Made by a program: the position numbers and the translations under genes
Source of the DNA: Ardenticatenaceae bacterium
GTDB lineage: Bacteria; Chloroflexota; Anaerolineae; Promineifilales; Promineifilaceae
Length of the DNA: 64,000 nucleotides
Direction: 5' to 3'
Assembly (NCBI GenBank): GCA_020634245.1
Contig: JACKCC010000014.1
Location: 243,927-307,926 of the forward strand
Notes under the pieces: model-generated
What the model saw: only the letters and a program-made list of their open reading frames with translations
Databases searched by the model: none
Told to the model about the DNA's origin: nothing
In this document: positions 34,101-42,534 of the stretch, in pieces
Layout: each line of letters opens with the position of its first letter
How positions within the stretch are numbered: the stretch's first letter is position 1

Positions 34101-34435
34101 ATGCGCGCCGCATCGAACAAATCCTCATCAACCTGGTCAACAATGGTATAAAATTCACCGACGCCGGACGCGTAAAGATCCGCAGTTACATTCAGGAAAA
34201 CTGGCTGGTGACCGAAGTGATCGACACCGGCATGGGGATCAAAGCTGAGGACATAGAAACCTTGTTCCATCCCTTTCGCCAGCTTGAAACCGGCTTGGCC
34301 CGTGTTCATGAAGGTACCGGACTGGGGCTTTCCATAAGCCAGCGCCTGGTCCACCTCCTTGGTGGAGAAATTTCTGTACAAAGCGAATGGGGGAAAGGCA
34401 GTACGTTTACATTCACTTTGCCGTTAAGATCATAA
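31178..34435 (+). CDS. MASE1-3xGAF sensor histidine kinase
   Basis: 1085 residues from ATG 31178; the longer frame is translated from the repeat. A MASE1-like eight-TM sensor (~10-300; FSVNPDNLEEVAIFWPAAGI) is followed by three GAF domains starting near 337, 520 and 687 (each with ALSESLNLSTVLGLLLDYL-like openings). HisKA has SMSHELRTPLNSIIGF (~868). HATPase has N-box LINLVNNGIKF and G-boxes DTGMGI and GTGLGLSI. There is no receiver domain, but a lone receiver follows six bases downstream. Membrane-bound phosphorelay kinase; signal unknown. Confidence 0.93.
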   Translation: MKAIQTQKMWSSVWGHPVWRVLFYLLIHVGGVGLGFLFSVNPDNLEEVAIFWPAAGILVAALLLSDHRAWPGLFFTSILGQLIADVVWVGRANVGVSLYFGLTNAVEALLAAYLLRRFLGEQITFAKLKEVLGLALWGAIIGSILGATLGAAGLCFLNSPNAYWLNWQLWWASDALGIVMVMPVIFTWRHWLIFPRRKMASRQLVEAGVLFIGLFLLLWFIFSKASNPVLSVLNIPYALFPFLIWAAVRFRPHVTTAVYLIVGIVSVQMSNLGRGPFVVSSQPIYQNVLSLQLFLAVSTLSSLILTAVFAELHQTRRNLEQFSKAERMARQQAETLRAANVALSESLNLSTVLGLLLDYLAELIPYDTATVMIDIHEEDHVQVLAKRNQKQYGDGATRLAPFKIQSSLLIRRLLVTRQSILVDDTRKHSDWEYRETSTEIRNWLGIPLVAQGQTLGLYSLTKNEPGYFTEEHQRLAEALAVQAGIALTNARLYEQIGYHVQELEERVSERTAELEWQYRRQAALAEVELSINQPHELQTVLDRIVHIVTDLLPASGGASIILWDAQTGSFSMSAASVSEQPPQTGSRRVRRQGASQWIMDQKQPFVVPDIRHDPFEANPMLSDYGLQAYAGVPLLDGAAAVGILYALDTEPRQYKEEDLSFLTAVAHRAATAITKVQLYEQTVHRAAELKVLYEVGKEISAQLDLDTVLQTIVRQALHLTGADKSLIILIDPVRELLLRVVGEGYTDGQLADHTIEEFRQGISGWVMQNKEPALVDDIGIDERNTGLALRKARQGPDKAVAIAPLLVENEAVGTLTIVNGRAKTSFTPNDLNLTVMLAGQAAIAIHNAQLYRAAQEADRLKSAFLASMSHELRTPLNSIIGFTGIMLQELAGPLNMEQKKQMGMVRSSAHHLLNLINDVLDISKIEAGQLQVAQEPCNVPQIITKVMQLLMPQAEKKGLALTAVINPNVHEIMSDARRIEQILINLVNNGIKFTDAGRVKIRSYIQENWLVTEVIDTGMGIKAEDIETLFHPFRQLETGLARVHEGTGLGLSISQRLVHLLGGEISVQSEWGKGSTFTFTLPLRS

Positions 34436-34440
34436 AACCT

Positions 34441-34803
34441 ATGAAAAATAAAATCCTCGTCATTGAAGACAACGAACAAAACCTTTATCTGGTATCCTTT
34501 ATCTTACAAGCGCATGGTCATGAAGTGTTTGAGGCCCAAAATGGCCATACCGGCATTGAATTGGCAGATAAACTCGTTCCCGATCTCATCCTGCTCGACA
34601 TTCAACTGCCGGTTATGGACGGTTACGCCGTAGCCCGTAACCTCCGGCAAAACCCCAAATTAACGGGAGTCCCCATTGTTGCTATCACCTCTTACGCGAT
34701 GGTCGGTGATAAAGAACAGACATTAGCTGCCGGGTGTACCGGTTACATTGAAAAGCCCATAAACCCTGACACATTCATGACCGAAATCGAATCTTTTTTG
34801 TAA
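34441..34803 (+). CDS. Single-domain response regulator
   Basis: 120 residues, receiver domain only. Acidic pair EDN (10-12), phosphoacceptor Asp in DLILLDIQLPVMDGY, switch Thr in VAITSYA, Lys in YIEKPINP. No output domain, so it works by protein contact or in a phosphorelay. It lies six bases after the kinase, its likely phosphodonor. Confidence 0.95.
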   Translation: MKNKILVIEDNEQNLYLVSFILQAHGHEVFEAQNGHTGIELADKLVPDLILLDIQLPVMDGYAVARNLRQNPKLTGVPIVAITSYAMVGDKEQTLAAGCTGYIEKPINPDTFMTEIESFL

Positions 34804-34816
34804 CGATACAGGCCGC

Positions 34817-34861
34817 TGCCTGAGCCTGTCGAAGGCAACCGGGGTTCGACAGGCTCAGGCA
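34817..34861. repeat. Perfect CTGAGCCTGTCGAA REP-like hairpin
   Basis: TGCCTGAGCCTGTCGAA (34817-34833) and TTCGACAGGCTCAGGCA (34845-34861) form a perfect 17-bp stem with an 11-base loop between two two-component genes. There is no T-run. The CCTGAGC(C/T)TGTCGAAGG word is widespread in bacterial intergenic DNA. Confidence 0.9.
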
Positions 34862-34932
34862 ACGATGAACTGAATCGTTTGTGTAATGCGGGCATTTCAT
34901 GCAGGCATAATAAGATTTTGTTGGGAGGGATG

Positions 34933-36645
34933 ATGACAAAAATATTGGTGGTGGACGATAACGAGCAAAATATATACATGCTGCAAATTTTGTTCGCAGG
35001 ACATGGTTACGATGTTGACACAGCACAACATGGCTCCGAAGCCTTACAAACAGCCAGGCAAAGTCCACCAGATATGATCATTACCGATATTCTCATGCCT
35101 GTAATGGATGGCTTTGAGCTTTGTCGCCAATGGAAAGCCGATGAACGGTTATACGGCCGTCCCTTTGTTTTCTATACCGCCACATATACCGATCCCAAAG
35201 ATGAAGCATTTGCCCTCAGCCTAGGTGCTGACGCCTTTTTGATAAAGCCATTAGACCCTGACAAATTATTAGCGGTTATCAACAAGCTCTTGCATGACTT
35301 TCAGGAAAATGGTGCAGCCCGACCATCTTCTACTAGCCTGAACGAAGAAGAAATTTACAAGCTGTACAGCGAAAGATTGGTGCAAAAATTGGAGCATAAA
35401 ATGCTTCAACTTGAGCAAGAGATTGAAGATCGCCGGCAAACCGAATCTGCTCTCCAAGCCAGCAATCAGCGGCTGCTGCAAGCAATGCGTGACCTAAAGG
35501 ACATGCAGAAACAAATTGTCCGTCAAGAAAGGTTAGCTGCCGTTGGTCAATTAGCGGCGGGGATGGCGCATGATTTTAACAATATGCTGTCTATTGTCTC
35601 GCTTAATGCCGAGGTCATGCTTTATCGCGGCCAACTATCTGAACCTGATGTGGCTGGCGCCCAAATGATCCTCCATCAAGTACAGCAGGCCCACCAACTT
35701 ATTCAGCAAATTTTAGATTTTACGCGCCGGACAAATTTGGAGCGGCGGGCAACTGATTTGGTTTTGACGTTGCAAGAAATGGTCAATATCTTAAGGCGCA
35801 CTTTACCCGAAAATATGCAAATATCCCTGGATTTTACCCCTGGTGAATATGTGGTCCATGTCGATCGCACGCGAATTGAGCAGGTTGTGATGAATTTGGC
35901 GCTAAATGCCCGGGATGCTATGCCCAATGGCGGTAATTTGAATGTCAAACTTGCGAATTCACGCACCTTGCCTGACAGTTTATCCCTTTTATCGGAGCCG
36001 GCAGAAGGGAATTGGATCGTTCTTACCGTGGCTGACGAAGGCACAGGCATTGCTGATGAGATTTTGCCTCATTTGTTTGAGCCATTTTTTACGACAAAAC
36101 CACCAGGGAAGGGCACTGGCCTGGGATTGGCGCAGGTTTATGGCATTGTAAAACAGCATGAGGGCCACATTGATGTTCATAGTGAGGTTGGGCGTGGCAC
36201 AACTTTCACCATTTTCTTGCCAGCTACTTCATCGGCTCTGATGGAAGGAGCCAAAGGTCCACAGGAGGCAATCCCTTTGGGAGAAGGCGAGGTTATTCTG
36301 GTGGTCGAAGATGATCAGGATACCAGAAAAGCGATTTTGACCAGCCTGGAGATTTTAAATTATCGGATTTTGACTGTGGCTAACGGCAAAACAGCCCTGG
36401 CGTATTTGGAACGACACCCGGGGATTGCTTTGATTCTGTCTGATGTGTATATGCCGGAGATGGGGGGGATTGAACTGGCTGAGGCGTTATATGGCACGGC
36501 CGTTCCCGTTATTTTGATGACTGGCCACGAAGAAGAGGGCCTGCAGCATTTGAAAGATGAAGGCCGAATTATAGATTGGTTGAGAAAGCCGCTTAATTTG
36601 AGCTTATTAGCTGAGGCAATTGCAGTGACAATAAATCGAGGTTGA
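34933..36645 (+). CDS. Hybrid kinase REC-HisKA-HATPase-REC
   Basis: 570 residues from ATG 34933 with GGGAGG upstream; an ATG also lies at 34930. The N-terminal receiver (DMIITDILMPVMDGFEL) leads into a coiled coil (~140-190) and an NtrB-like HisKA (LAAGMAHDFNNMLSIVS). HATPase has NLALNARDAMPNGG, DEGTGI and GTGLGLAQV. The C-terminal receiver (~450-570) has LILSDVYMPEMGGIEL and ends LRKPLNLSLL. It is soluble (no TM). Probably an integrator of the cluster's phosphorelay. Confidence 0.93.
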   Translation: MTKILVVDDNEQNIYMLQILFAGHGYDVDTAQHGSEALQTARQSPPDMIITDILMPVMDGFELCRQWKADERLYGRPFVFYTATYTDPKDEAFALSLGADAFLIKPLDPDKLLAVINKLLHDFQENGAARPSSTSLNEEEIYKLYSERLVQKLEHKMLQLEQEIEDRRQTESALQASNQRLLQAMRDLKDMQKQIVRQERLAAVGQLAAGMAHDFNNMLSIVSLNAEVMLYRGQLSEPDVAGAQMILHQVQQAHQLIQQILDFTRRTNLERRATDLVLTLQEMVNILRRTLPENMQISLDFTPGEYVVHVDRTRIEQVVMNLALNARDAMPNGGNLNVKLANSRTLPDSLSLLSEPAEGNWIVLTVADEGTGIADEILPHLFEPFFTTKPPGKGTGLGLAQVYGIVKQHEGHIDVHSEVGRGTTFTIFLPATSSALMEGAKGPQEAIPLGEGEVILVVEDDQDTRKAILTSLEILNYRILTVANGKTALAYLERHPGIALILSDVYMPEMGGIELAEALYGTAVPVILMTGHEEEGLQHLKDEGRIIDWLRKPLNLSLLAEAIAVTINRG

Positions 36646-36681
36646 CAAGCTGGCCTTATTTTCTCATCAGTTGGATTCTCT

Positions 36682-37398
36682 TTAAGTGTAGCCGAATTCT
36701 ATTAGCATTAAGGCTGCCAGAATACCGCTCAAAAATCCCCACAAATGCATGGCTACAGATGTATTTTCACCTGGATAGCGCAGTGTGCGCCAAATGCCCC
36801 GTCCAAAGAAAATGATTAACAAAACAGCCAGCGCATTACGCCAGGATGGATAAGCCAGACCATACGTTATGTTGAAACTAAAATAGGCCAGCAGCATACC
36901 ACTGGCTCCAATATGGTTGGTTCCTCGTTGGCCGAAAATCCAGACGCCAAACCCCTGAATAAGAACCATAACGGCCGTTGCCAGAAAATATGTTTGAAAG
37001 TCGGGCGTAATCAAAACCGCGACACCTGTAAAAATCAGCAAGGAGCGCGTGTTGCTATACAGATGTTCATCGTAGCCATGTACCAAATGCGCCGTAAAAA
37101 AACTTGGTATGTTCAACGAAGCATGTGGTTTGATACCATAACGAGCTTTTAACCGGCCTTTGAAAAAGGAACGATCTAAAAACCGTAATCCCCAGGTAGC
37201 CATAAACAAGCCGCCCACAACGACAACGGCCGTTTTCAAATTATTGATGAACGGCAGTTGTAGTGATGCTTGCGAGGCCGTACTTTGCCAGGCCGGACTC
37301 TCCAGTAAACGTACCAGCCAGATAGTAACGTAAAATCCCAGAATGATTTTGACTGCAAAAATAATGTTGCTAACCAGTGCCCGGAAAAACGCTTTCAT
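36682..37398 (-). CDS. Rhomboid-family intramembrane protease
   Basis: 238 residues from ATG 37398, with GGGGGG upstream; an ATG five codons earlier lacks this. Six or more TMs. It has FFTAHLVHGYDEHLYSNTRSLL (the rhomboid HxxxN-type loop), the catalytic Ser in GASGMLLAYFSF and the catalytic His in MHLWGFLSGIL. It cleaves TM segments of other membrane proteins. Two extra N-terminal TMs precede the core. It lies in an operon-like run with the 112-residue membrane protein. Confidence 0.85.
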   Translation of the reverse strand: MKAFFRALVSNIIFAVKIILGFYVTIWLVRLLESPAWQSTASQASLQLPFINNLKTAVVVVGGLFMATWGLRFLDRSFFKGRLKARYGIKPHASLNIPSFFTAHLVHGYDEHLYSNTRSLLIFTGVAVLITPDFQTYFLATAVMVLIQGFGVWIFGQRGTNHIGASGMLLAYFSFNITYGLAYPSWRNALAVLLIIFFGRGIWRTLRYPGENTSVAMHLWGFLSGILAALMLIEFGYT

Positions 37399-37421
37399 GA
37401 TCCCCCCAATCAATTATGCCG

Positions 37422-37760
37422 CTATCTATCTATCCACAACAAGATGATAAGAACCACCTCAATCGCTTTATCTACCAGGCCCAAAACGCTCTTGAAGGCG
37501 TCGGCGCCATTGAAAACAAAATAGAGGATGACGGTAACGGCCGTAAACCCCATCAGCGCCCAGCGAATCAATGACCGGTTACTCGCAAACGGCTGTAAAA
37601 AGTAAAGCGCCGCTACCAGAACGATGTAGCCAAGCCCGTTCAGGACGAACAAAACCTTGAACATCGGTTCCGGTGAGCCGATGCCTAAAACCAGATGAAT
37701 AACGGCCGTTAACACGGCCAACCCCACCACACCCCACTGTTTACCTGACAATTGTTTCAT
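37422..37760 (-). CDS. Four-TM conserved membrane protein
   Basis: 112 residues from ATG 37760 with a strong GAGGAGGT RBS; the longer frame overlaps the flippase gene without support. Four hydrophobic spans (WGVVGLAVLTAVIHLVLGI, FKVLFVLNGLGYIVLVAALYF, ALMGFTAVTVILYFVF, AIEVVLIILLW). I cannot name the family with certainty and it has no catalytic motif. Function unknown. Confidence 0.75.
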   Translation of the reverse strand: MKQLSGKQWGVVGLAVLTAVIHLVLGIGSPEPMFKVLFVLNGLGYIVLVAALYFLQPFASNRSLIRWALMGFTAVTVILYFVFNGADAFKSVLGLVDKAIEVVLIILLWIDR

Positions 37761-37825
37761 GTGGACCTCCTCTGGTCGATACAACTTGATAAATAAAAAC
37801 CCGTCCCATCTACGAAAGATGTGGA

Positions 37826-38833
37826 TTACCCGACAATTGGCTGCACGCGCTGCAGCCGTCGGCTGCCCCACCACAGTCCGGCTCCGCCCAGCAAAACATC
37901 GCGTGCCCGGATGAGCAGGCTCAAACTAACGGCGATGGCTGGATTTAACCCAACGGCGGCAAATGCCAGCAGTTGGCTGGCTTCCAATGTGCCCAGGCCG
38001 CCCGGTGCGGGCAGCAGAAAAGCGATGCGAGCGGCGGTGAGCAGGATGATAGTGGTCACGGCCGTTACCGGACCGCCCAGAAACGTCAGCATCAGCCAAT
38101 ACTCGGCCACCATCGCCAGCCAACTGACGATGGAAACAATGAGCGCCAAAACGAGGGTGAACGGCCGTTCCCGGCAAAAGCGGGCTGCCTGATCTTCACT
38201 GGAGAGGATGAGCCGGCCCAGCCGGTCATAAAGATCACCCCAACGGCGCAGCGGCAGCCGCCTGCCCCAGTGCCACAACTGCGTCAACGGCTGCCAGCCG
38301 CGCCAGGTTGCCGCCAAAAAGAACAGCGGCAGACCCAGCAGCAGAATAAGCGCGAGCACGGCCGTTTCCAGCGCTACGCCGTCACCCAACACCCCGGCCT
38401 GCAAAATCACGAACACCCCGGCCAGCAAAAAAGCAAAATTGACCGTCAATTCCAGCGTTTTGTCTAGGGAAACGGCCGTTAGCGCCGCCGAACGAGGTAC
38501 GCCGTGCTGCCGCTCCACTAGAATCACCTGCACCGGCTCGCCGCCAAACTGCGGCCCTGGCGTGAAATAGCTGACACCAAACGCCGCCAGCCGGTGGCCG
38601 GTCAGAGTCAGGTAGGGCAGCTGGTAGCCCAAACCGCGCAGCAGCAGCCACCAACGGCCGTTCAAAGTTAGAAGAACCAGCAAATTCGCCAGGACCAGCC
38701 CGCCAATTTGCCAGCCGCGCAGTTGGCGCAGCGCCGCCCAGGTCTCGTTCAGCGGGATGGTACGAGCAATCCATGCCATCAAGCCGACAGCCAAAATCCA
38801 GGGTAAAAGGTGGAGAAACGGCCGTTTTTTCAT
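37826..38833 (-). CDS. LPG-synthase-like flippase-domain membrane protein
   Basis: 335 residues, about eight TMs, matching the N-terminal flippase domain of lysylphosphatidylglycerol synthase (UPF0104-type). Landmarks: YFTPGPQFGGEPVQVILVERQHG, ALTAVSLDKTLELTVN and FLLPAPGGLGTLEASQLLAF. The aminoacyl-transferase domain of MprF is absent. Such stand-alone members often move lipid-linked products. It follows the CDP-alcohol phosphatidyltransferase, so a joint role in making and moving a lipid is likely. Codons 2-5 (KKRP) contain an ACGGCCGT copy. Confidence 0.85.
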   Translation of the reverse strand: MKKRPFLHLLPWILAVGLMAWIARTIPLNETWAALRQLRGWQIGGLVLANLLVLLTLNGRWWLLLRGLGYQLPYLTLTGHRLAAFGVSYFTPGPQFGGEPVQVILVERQHGVPRSAALTAVSLDKTLELTVNFAFLLAGVFVILQAGVLGDGVALETAVLALILLLGLPLFFLAATWRGWQPLTQLWHWGRRLPLRRWGDLYDRLGRLILSSEDQAARFCRERPFTLVLALIVSIVSWLAMVAEYWLMLTFLGGPVTAVTTIILLTAARIAFLLPAPGGLGTLEASQLLAFAAVGLNPAIAVSLSLLIRARDVLLGGAGLWWGSRRLQRVQPIVG

Positions 38834-38854
38834 GCATTATAAAAACACTGATTT

Positions 38855-38930
38855 ACACGGATAAACACAGATCGTTTTCTAAACGCAAAATCTGTGTTTA
38901 TCTATGGCCATCCGTGCCCTGTTAAAAATA
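38855..38930. repeat. ACACGGATAAACACAG-word snap-back spacer
   Basis: The left part ACACGGATAAACACAGAT (38855-38872) pairs with ATCTGTGTTTATCTATGGCC and CCGTG (38890-38916). This is the common AACACGGAT-type intergenic word seen in many bacteria. It separates the two lipid genes. Confidence 0.7.
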
Positions 38931-38933
38931 TCA

Positions 38934-40130
38934 TTATTCTCCAGCCCGGCGCGCCATAAACCGCTTTTCCGGCTGCCATAACGACAGTGCGCCGGTTCCC
39001 AGCAGCATCAATACAATCACACATGCCAGCGCCAGCCCATTGGCCGGTGTTACGCCGCGAGTGATGATGTCAAAGCCCAGCGGGAAGACGAGCAGCAGTG
39101 ACAACAGCCGCCCCATGATGCCCAGGGTGACGGCCGTTCCCGCTAAAACCAATACAATCATCCACCCCGTCGCCAGCAAAGCCGGTACAGGCAAATGCCA
39201 GTTCACAAACAAATCAGTCCAGGCAACGGGTCGAAGGGATAAATTGGTCAGGATAACGGCCGTTCCTATCATCAATCCCACTCGCAAAAAGGGTGGCAGC
39301 CAGTAAGTCGTCAGCCGGTAAATCCGGCGGCGAATTTGCTGATATTGGTTTGAGTGTGGATTAAGCCAGCCAATCGCCACCAGCCAATCACGCAGGAAGG
39401 AAACGGCCGTTGCCCCAGCAAAAATAGTCCCGGCAATGGTCGTTCCGGCGGGCGGCAGGATGGGCCACAGGATGGCGCTCATGAATCCCATCTGGAACCC
39501 GGCAAAAATGCGCCGGTGAACGCTGGGCGTCATCTCGTAGACCGGCAGATGGCGTTTTTCGCGCCACCACAGGCCAAAGACAAACAGATAGCGGGCCAAT
39601 CCCAAACTGAGATACCACCAGGGAAGCTGGCCATACCAGACGGCCAACAGGCTGACGATCAACATGCCCAGGCCGTCGAATTCCATGTCCAGCTGCGCCC
39701 CCAGCACGGTGGCGTGATGGGTGATGCGGGCCAGATAGCCGTCCAGGTAATCGGCGATGTCAGCAGTGGTGTAGAGCAGCATGGGCAGCCAGGCCAGCGC
39801 GCCTTGCGGCCAGGGTGAGAAGAGGAACCCGGCAATCAGGCTGATGAACAGGCCGCGCATCAAGGTCAGGCCGTTACCCCAGCCCAGCGTGGACAGCACG
39901 GCCGTTTCCCCGGCCCGGTGATTTTGTGACAAACCATTCCACAGTACCCACAGCCCGTAAATCATGACCAGTCCGGCGATGGCCCCCCAGCGTCCGGCAT
40001 AGGGCCAGACCGGGACCAGCAGCGAGTAACCCAGGCCGAGGACAGCGCAGTAGAGAACGGCCGTTGCCAGCCAGCGCCGCTGCAAACTGTCTAGCATTCG
40101 ATTTTTCTGAGATTGGGTGGTTGAGGTCAT
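38934..40130 (-). CDS. CDP-alcohol phosphatidyltransferase
   Basis: 398 residues with ~10 TMs. The exact family signature DxxDGxxARx8GxxxDxxxD is present: DYLDGYLARITHHATVLG then AQLDMEFD. It binds two metals and transfers a phosphatidyl or phospho-alcohol group from a CDP-alcohol. It is longer than PgsA (~200 residues), with extra TMs on both sides. The flippase-like gene downstream suggests a shared lipid pathway. The acceptor is unknown. No clear RBS. Confidence 0.88.
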   Translation of the reverse strand: MTSTTQSQKNRMLDSLQRRWLATAVLYCAVLGLGYSLLVPVWPYAGRWGAIAGLVMIYGLWVLWNGLSQNHRAGETAVLSTLGWGNGLTLMRGLFISLIAGFLFSPWPQGALAWLPMLLYTTADIADYLDGYLARITHHATVLGAQLDMEFDGLGMLIVSLLAVWYGQLPWWYLSLGLARYLFVFGLWWREKRHLPVYEMTPSVHRRIFAGFQMGFMSAILWPILPPAGTTIAGTIFAGATAVSFLRDWLVAIGWLNPHSNQYQQIRRRIYRLTTYWLPPFLRVGLMIGTAVILTNLSLRPVAWTDLFVNWHLPVPALLATGWMIVLVLAGTAVTLGIMGRLLSLLLVFPLGFDIITRGVTPANGLALACVIVLMLLGTGALSLWQPEKRFMARRAGE

Positions 40131-40362
40131 AAAAATTGAATGTTCTTTGAACCAGATAGGTGAGATGGTTTACATTTTATGGGGGAATGCGGGAAACGGC
40201 CGTTTTTCTCATTGACTCATAAGCAATTGAGGCGAGGATTGAGGAGTTTTGGTGTTTTTTATACGTTAATCTTCTAATTCCTGTTCATTTTCTCTTTACG
40301 TTTTTCTATTTCCGTAATACGATTTAGGCACATTTGTGGTTTGATATTCACAGGAGGAAATT

Positions 40363-41676
40363 GTGAGCGAGACAGCATCTGAGCAGAAACGTTTTGATTA
40401 TGCCAAAACCTTTATCGTTGGCTTTGGCTTCTTGGGTATCAGCATCATCTGGCCCATTTTCAACCAGTTCATTCCCATCTTTTTACAGGCCGGTAATCCC
40501 GAATTTGAACGGCAGCTTTTAGAAGCCGGACGTGAGATTCCCAAAGTTATCGGTTTTGGCCTGACCCCGGCCCTGGCCCTGTTCATTATGACCTGGGACA
40601 ATCTCATCAATGTCTTCGTTCAGCCGTGGGTAGGGGCTAAAAGCGACCAGACCTGGAACCGTTTTGGCCGGCGCAAGCCCTGGATTTTGTTGGGGTTGCC
40701 CATCGCGGTAGTTGGCTTTGTCCTCATCCCCTTTGCCCAGACAGCGTTGGCTATTGCCGTGTTCATCCTCATCACCAACTTTGGCATGGCACTATTCCGT
40801 TCGCCGACGGTGGCCTGGCTGGGTGATTTGTTCCCGTCACACGACCGCAGCAAGGCCAATGGCATCATTAATTTGATGGGCGGTGTCGGCGGCTTGATTG
40901 CCTTTTTCGGCGGCGGCTTTTTGTTCAACTCGATGGGACGGTCGGCGCCTTTCATCGGCGGGGCGATTTTGTTGATTGTGGCCTCGTTAACGGCCGTCTA
41001 CAAAGTCAAAGAGCCGCGCCAAATCACAACGGAAACAGGCCAAGACGAGAAGCCGGGCAACGTCATCGCCAATCTAAAAGTGCTGTTTGGCAGTCCTGAC
41101 AAGAGTGGTTTGTTTGTTTTGTTGGGCATTTTGCTCTGGTTCATGGCCTTCAATGCGCTGGAATCAGGCCTATCCTCGTTTGCCGTCTTCACATTGGGCA
41201 TCTCGCCGGGCACGGCCTCCATTTACGCCGGAGCGGTGACGATTTCCTTCATCTTGTTTGCGCTGCCGGCGGGGTTGTTGGGGACGCGGTACGGCCGTCG
41301 CGGTATTATTCTCATCGGACTGGTGGGGTTGACAGTCATTTTTTTGCTCAGCTACTTCGTCATTCAGGGCGCAGTGACGTTTGTCGTGGCCCTGGTACTG
41401 ACCGGAGCATTCTGGGCCTGCGTCAACGTAAACAGCCTGCCGCTGGTCTACGATTATGGCGACGAGCGCAAAATTGGCGCGTATACCGGTCTATACTACT
41501 TCTCGTCGCAGTTGGCGGCGGTGCTGGGACCAACACTGGGTGGCATTGTTGTCGATGTGTTGGGCGACCAATACCGTTGGCTGTTTCTGTTCAGCACGGT
41601 GTTTATGGCCCTGGCCTGGGTGGCGATGACGCAGGTGAAGAAACAAACGGCCGTTCCCGCTGCCCAACCTGCCTGA
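40363..41676 (+). CDS. MFS transporter, SLC45/GPH-like
   Basis: 437 residues, 12 TMs. Start GTG 40363 with ACAGGAGG nine bases upstream. It has VQPWVGAKSDQTWNRFGRRKPWI, the cytoplasmic loop 2-3 motif of the sucrose/cation symporter-like branch. It should carry a sugar or glycoside with cations. The enoyl-CoA hydratase gene lies 27 bases downstream. Substrate not determinable. Confidence 0.85.
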   Translation: MSETASEQKRFDYAKTFIVGFGFLGISIIWPIFNQFIPIFLQAGNPEFERQLLEAGREIPKVIGFGLTPALALFIMTWDNLINVFVQPWVGAKSDQTWNRFGRRKPWILLGLPIAVVGFVLIPFAQTALAIAVFILITNFGMALFRSPTVAWLGDLFPSHDRSKANGIINLMGGVGGLIAFFGGGFLFNSMGRSAPFIGGAILLIVASLTAVYKVKEPRQITTETGQDEKPGNVIANLKVLFGSPDKSGLFVLLGILLWFMAFNALESGLSSFAVFTLGISPGTASIYAGAVTISFILFALPAGLLGTRYGRRGIILIGLVGLTVIFLLSYFVIQGAVTFVVALVLTGAFWACVNVNSLPLVYDYGDERKIGAYTGLYYFSSQLAAVLGPTLGGIVVDVLGDQYRWLFLFSTVFMALAWVAMTQVKKQTAVPAAQPA

Positions 41677-41703
41677 GTACGAGGCTAGAGACTGGAGACT
41701 GCC

Positions 41704-42495
41704 ATGACTGATTTAGTACGCACTGAACAACGCGGCCCGATTTTTGAGATTGTGTTGAACCGCCCGGATAAGCGGAATGCGATTAATATGGAATTGTTTA
41801 GGGGCGTGGATACGGCCGTTTTCCAAGCCAACAAAACTCCCAACCTTCGCGCCGTCCTCATTCGCGGCGAGGGCAAAGCCTTTTCCGCCGGAATCGACGT
41901 CAGTGCGCTGCTGGGGCTGGCCCAGGAATACGGCCCGCACTGGCAAACCCGGATGCGATCCATCACCGATGAATTCCAGGGCATTTTGACCCGGCTGGAA
42001 CGGTTAGAACTGCCCACTATTGCCCTGCTGCACGGCCACTGCCTGGGGCTGGCGCTGGAACTGGCCCTGGCCTGCGACATTCGCATCGCCGCCGAAGGGA
42101 CGTTGCTGGGGCTTCCGGAAACCCGCCTGGGCTTCATCCCCGACGTAGGCGGCACGACGCGCCTGACCCGGCTGGTGGGGCCGGCGCGGGCCAAAGAACT
42201 CATCTTCACCGGGCGGCAGTTTGACACCACTTATGCCGAACGTTCGGGTATCGTCAACGCCGTTGTCCCGGCAGACGAATTATTGGCCAAAGGGGAGGAA
42301 CTGGCCGCCGAAATCAGCCTGGCCGCGCCGCTGGCCGTGGGCATGGCCAAGCGGGTCATCGACGGGCTGGCCGACGTGGATCGCGGTTTGCAGCTAGAGG
42401 GTTGGGCGCAAAGCCAGCTTTTCAACAGCGAGGATTTCATGGAAGGGGCGCAAAGTTTTATGATGAAACGGCCGCCGCAGTGGAAAGGGAAGTAA
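41704..42495 (+). CDS. Enoyl-CoA hydratase/isomerase
   Basis: 263 residues, crotonase fold. CoA-site and oxyanion segments: KAFSAGIDVSALLG and HGHCLGLALELALACDIRIAA. Both catalytic Glu positions are present (LPETRLGFIPDVGGT and ARAKELIFTG). It probably hydrates trans-2-enoyl-CoA in fatty-acid or amino-acid degradation. RBS GGAG lies in the repeated GAGACT spacer word. Confidence 0.9.
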   Translation: MTDLVRTEQRGPIFEIVLNRPDKRNAINMELFRGVDTAVFQANKTPNLRAVLIRGEGKAFSAGIDVSALLGLAQEYGPHWQTRMRSITDEFQGILTRLERLELPTIALLHGHCLGLALELALACDIRIAAEGTLLGLPETRLGFIPDVGGTTRLTRLVGPARAKELIFTGRQFDTTYAERSGIVNAVVPADELLAKGEELAAEISLAAPLAVGMAKRVIDGLADVDRGLQLEGWAQSQLFNSEDFMEGAQSFMMKRPPQWKGK

Positions 42496-42534
42496 GAGGA
42501 AGGGTAGAAATTAGAAGGCAGAAGGCGGAAGAGT

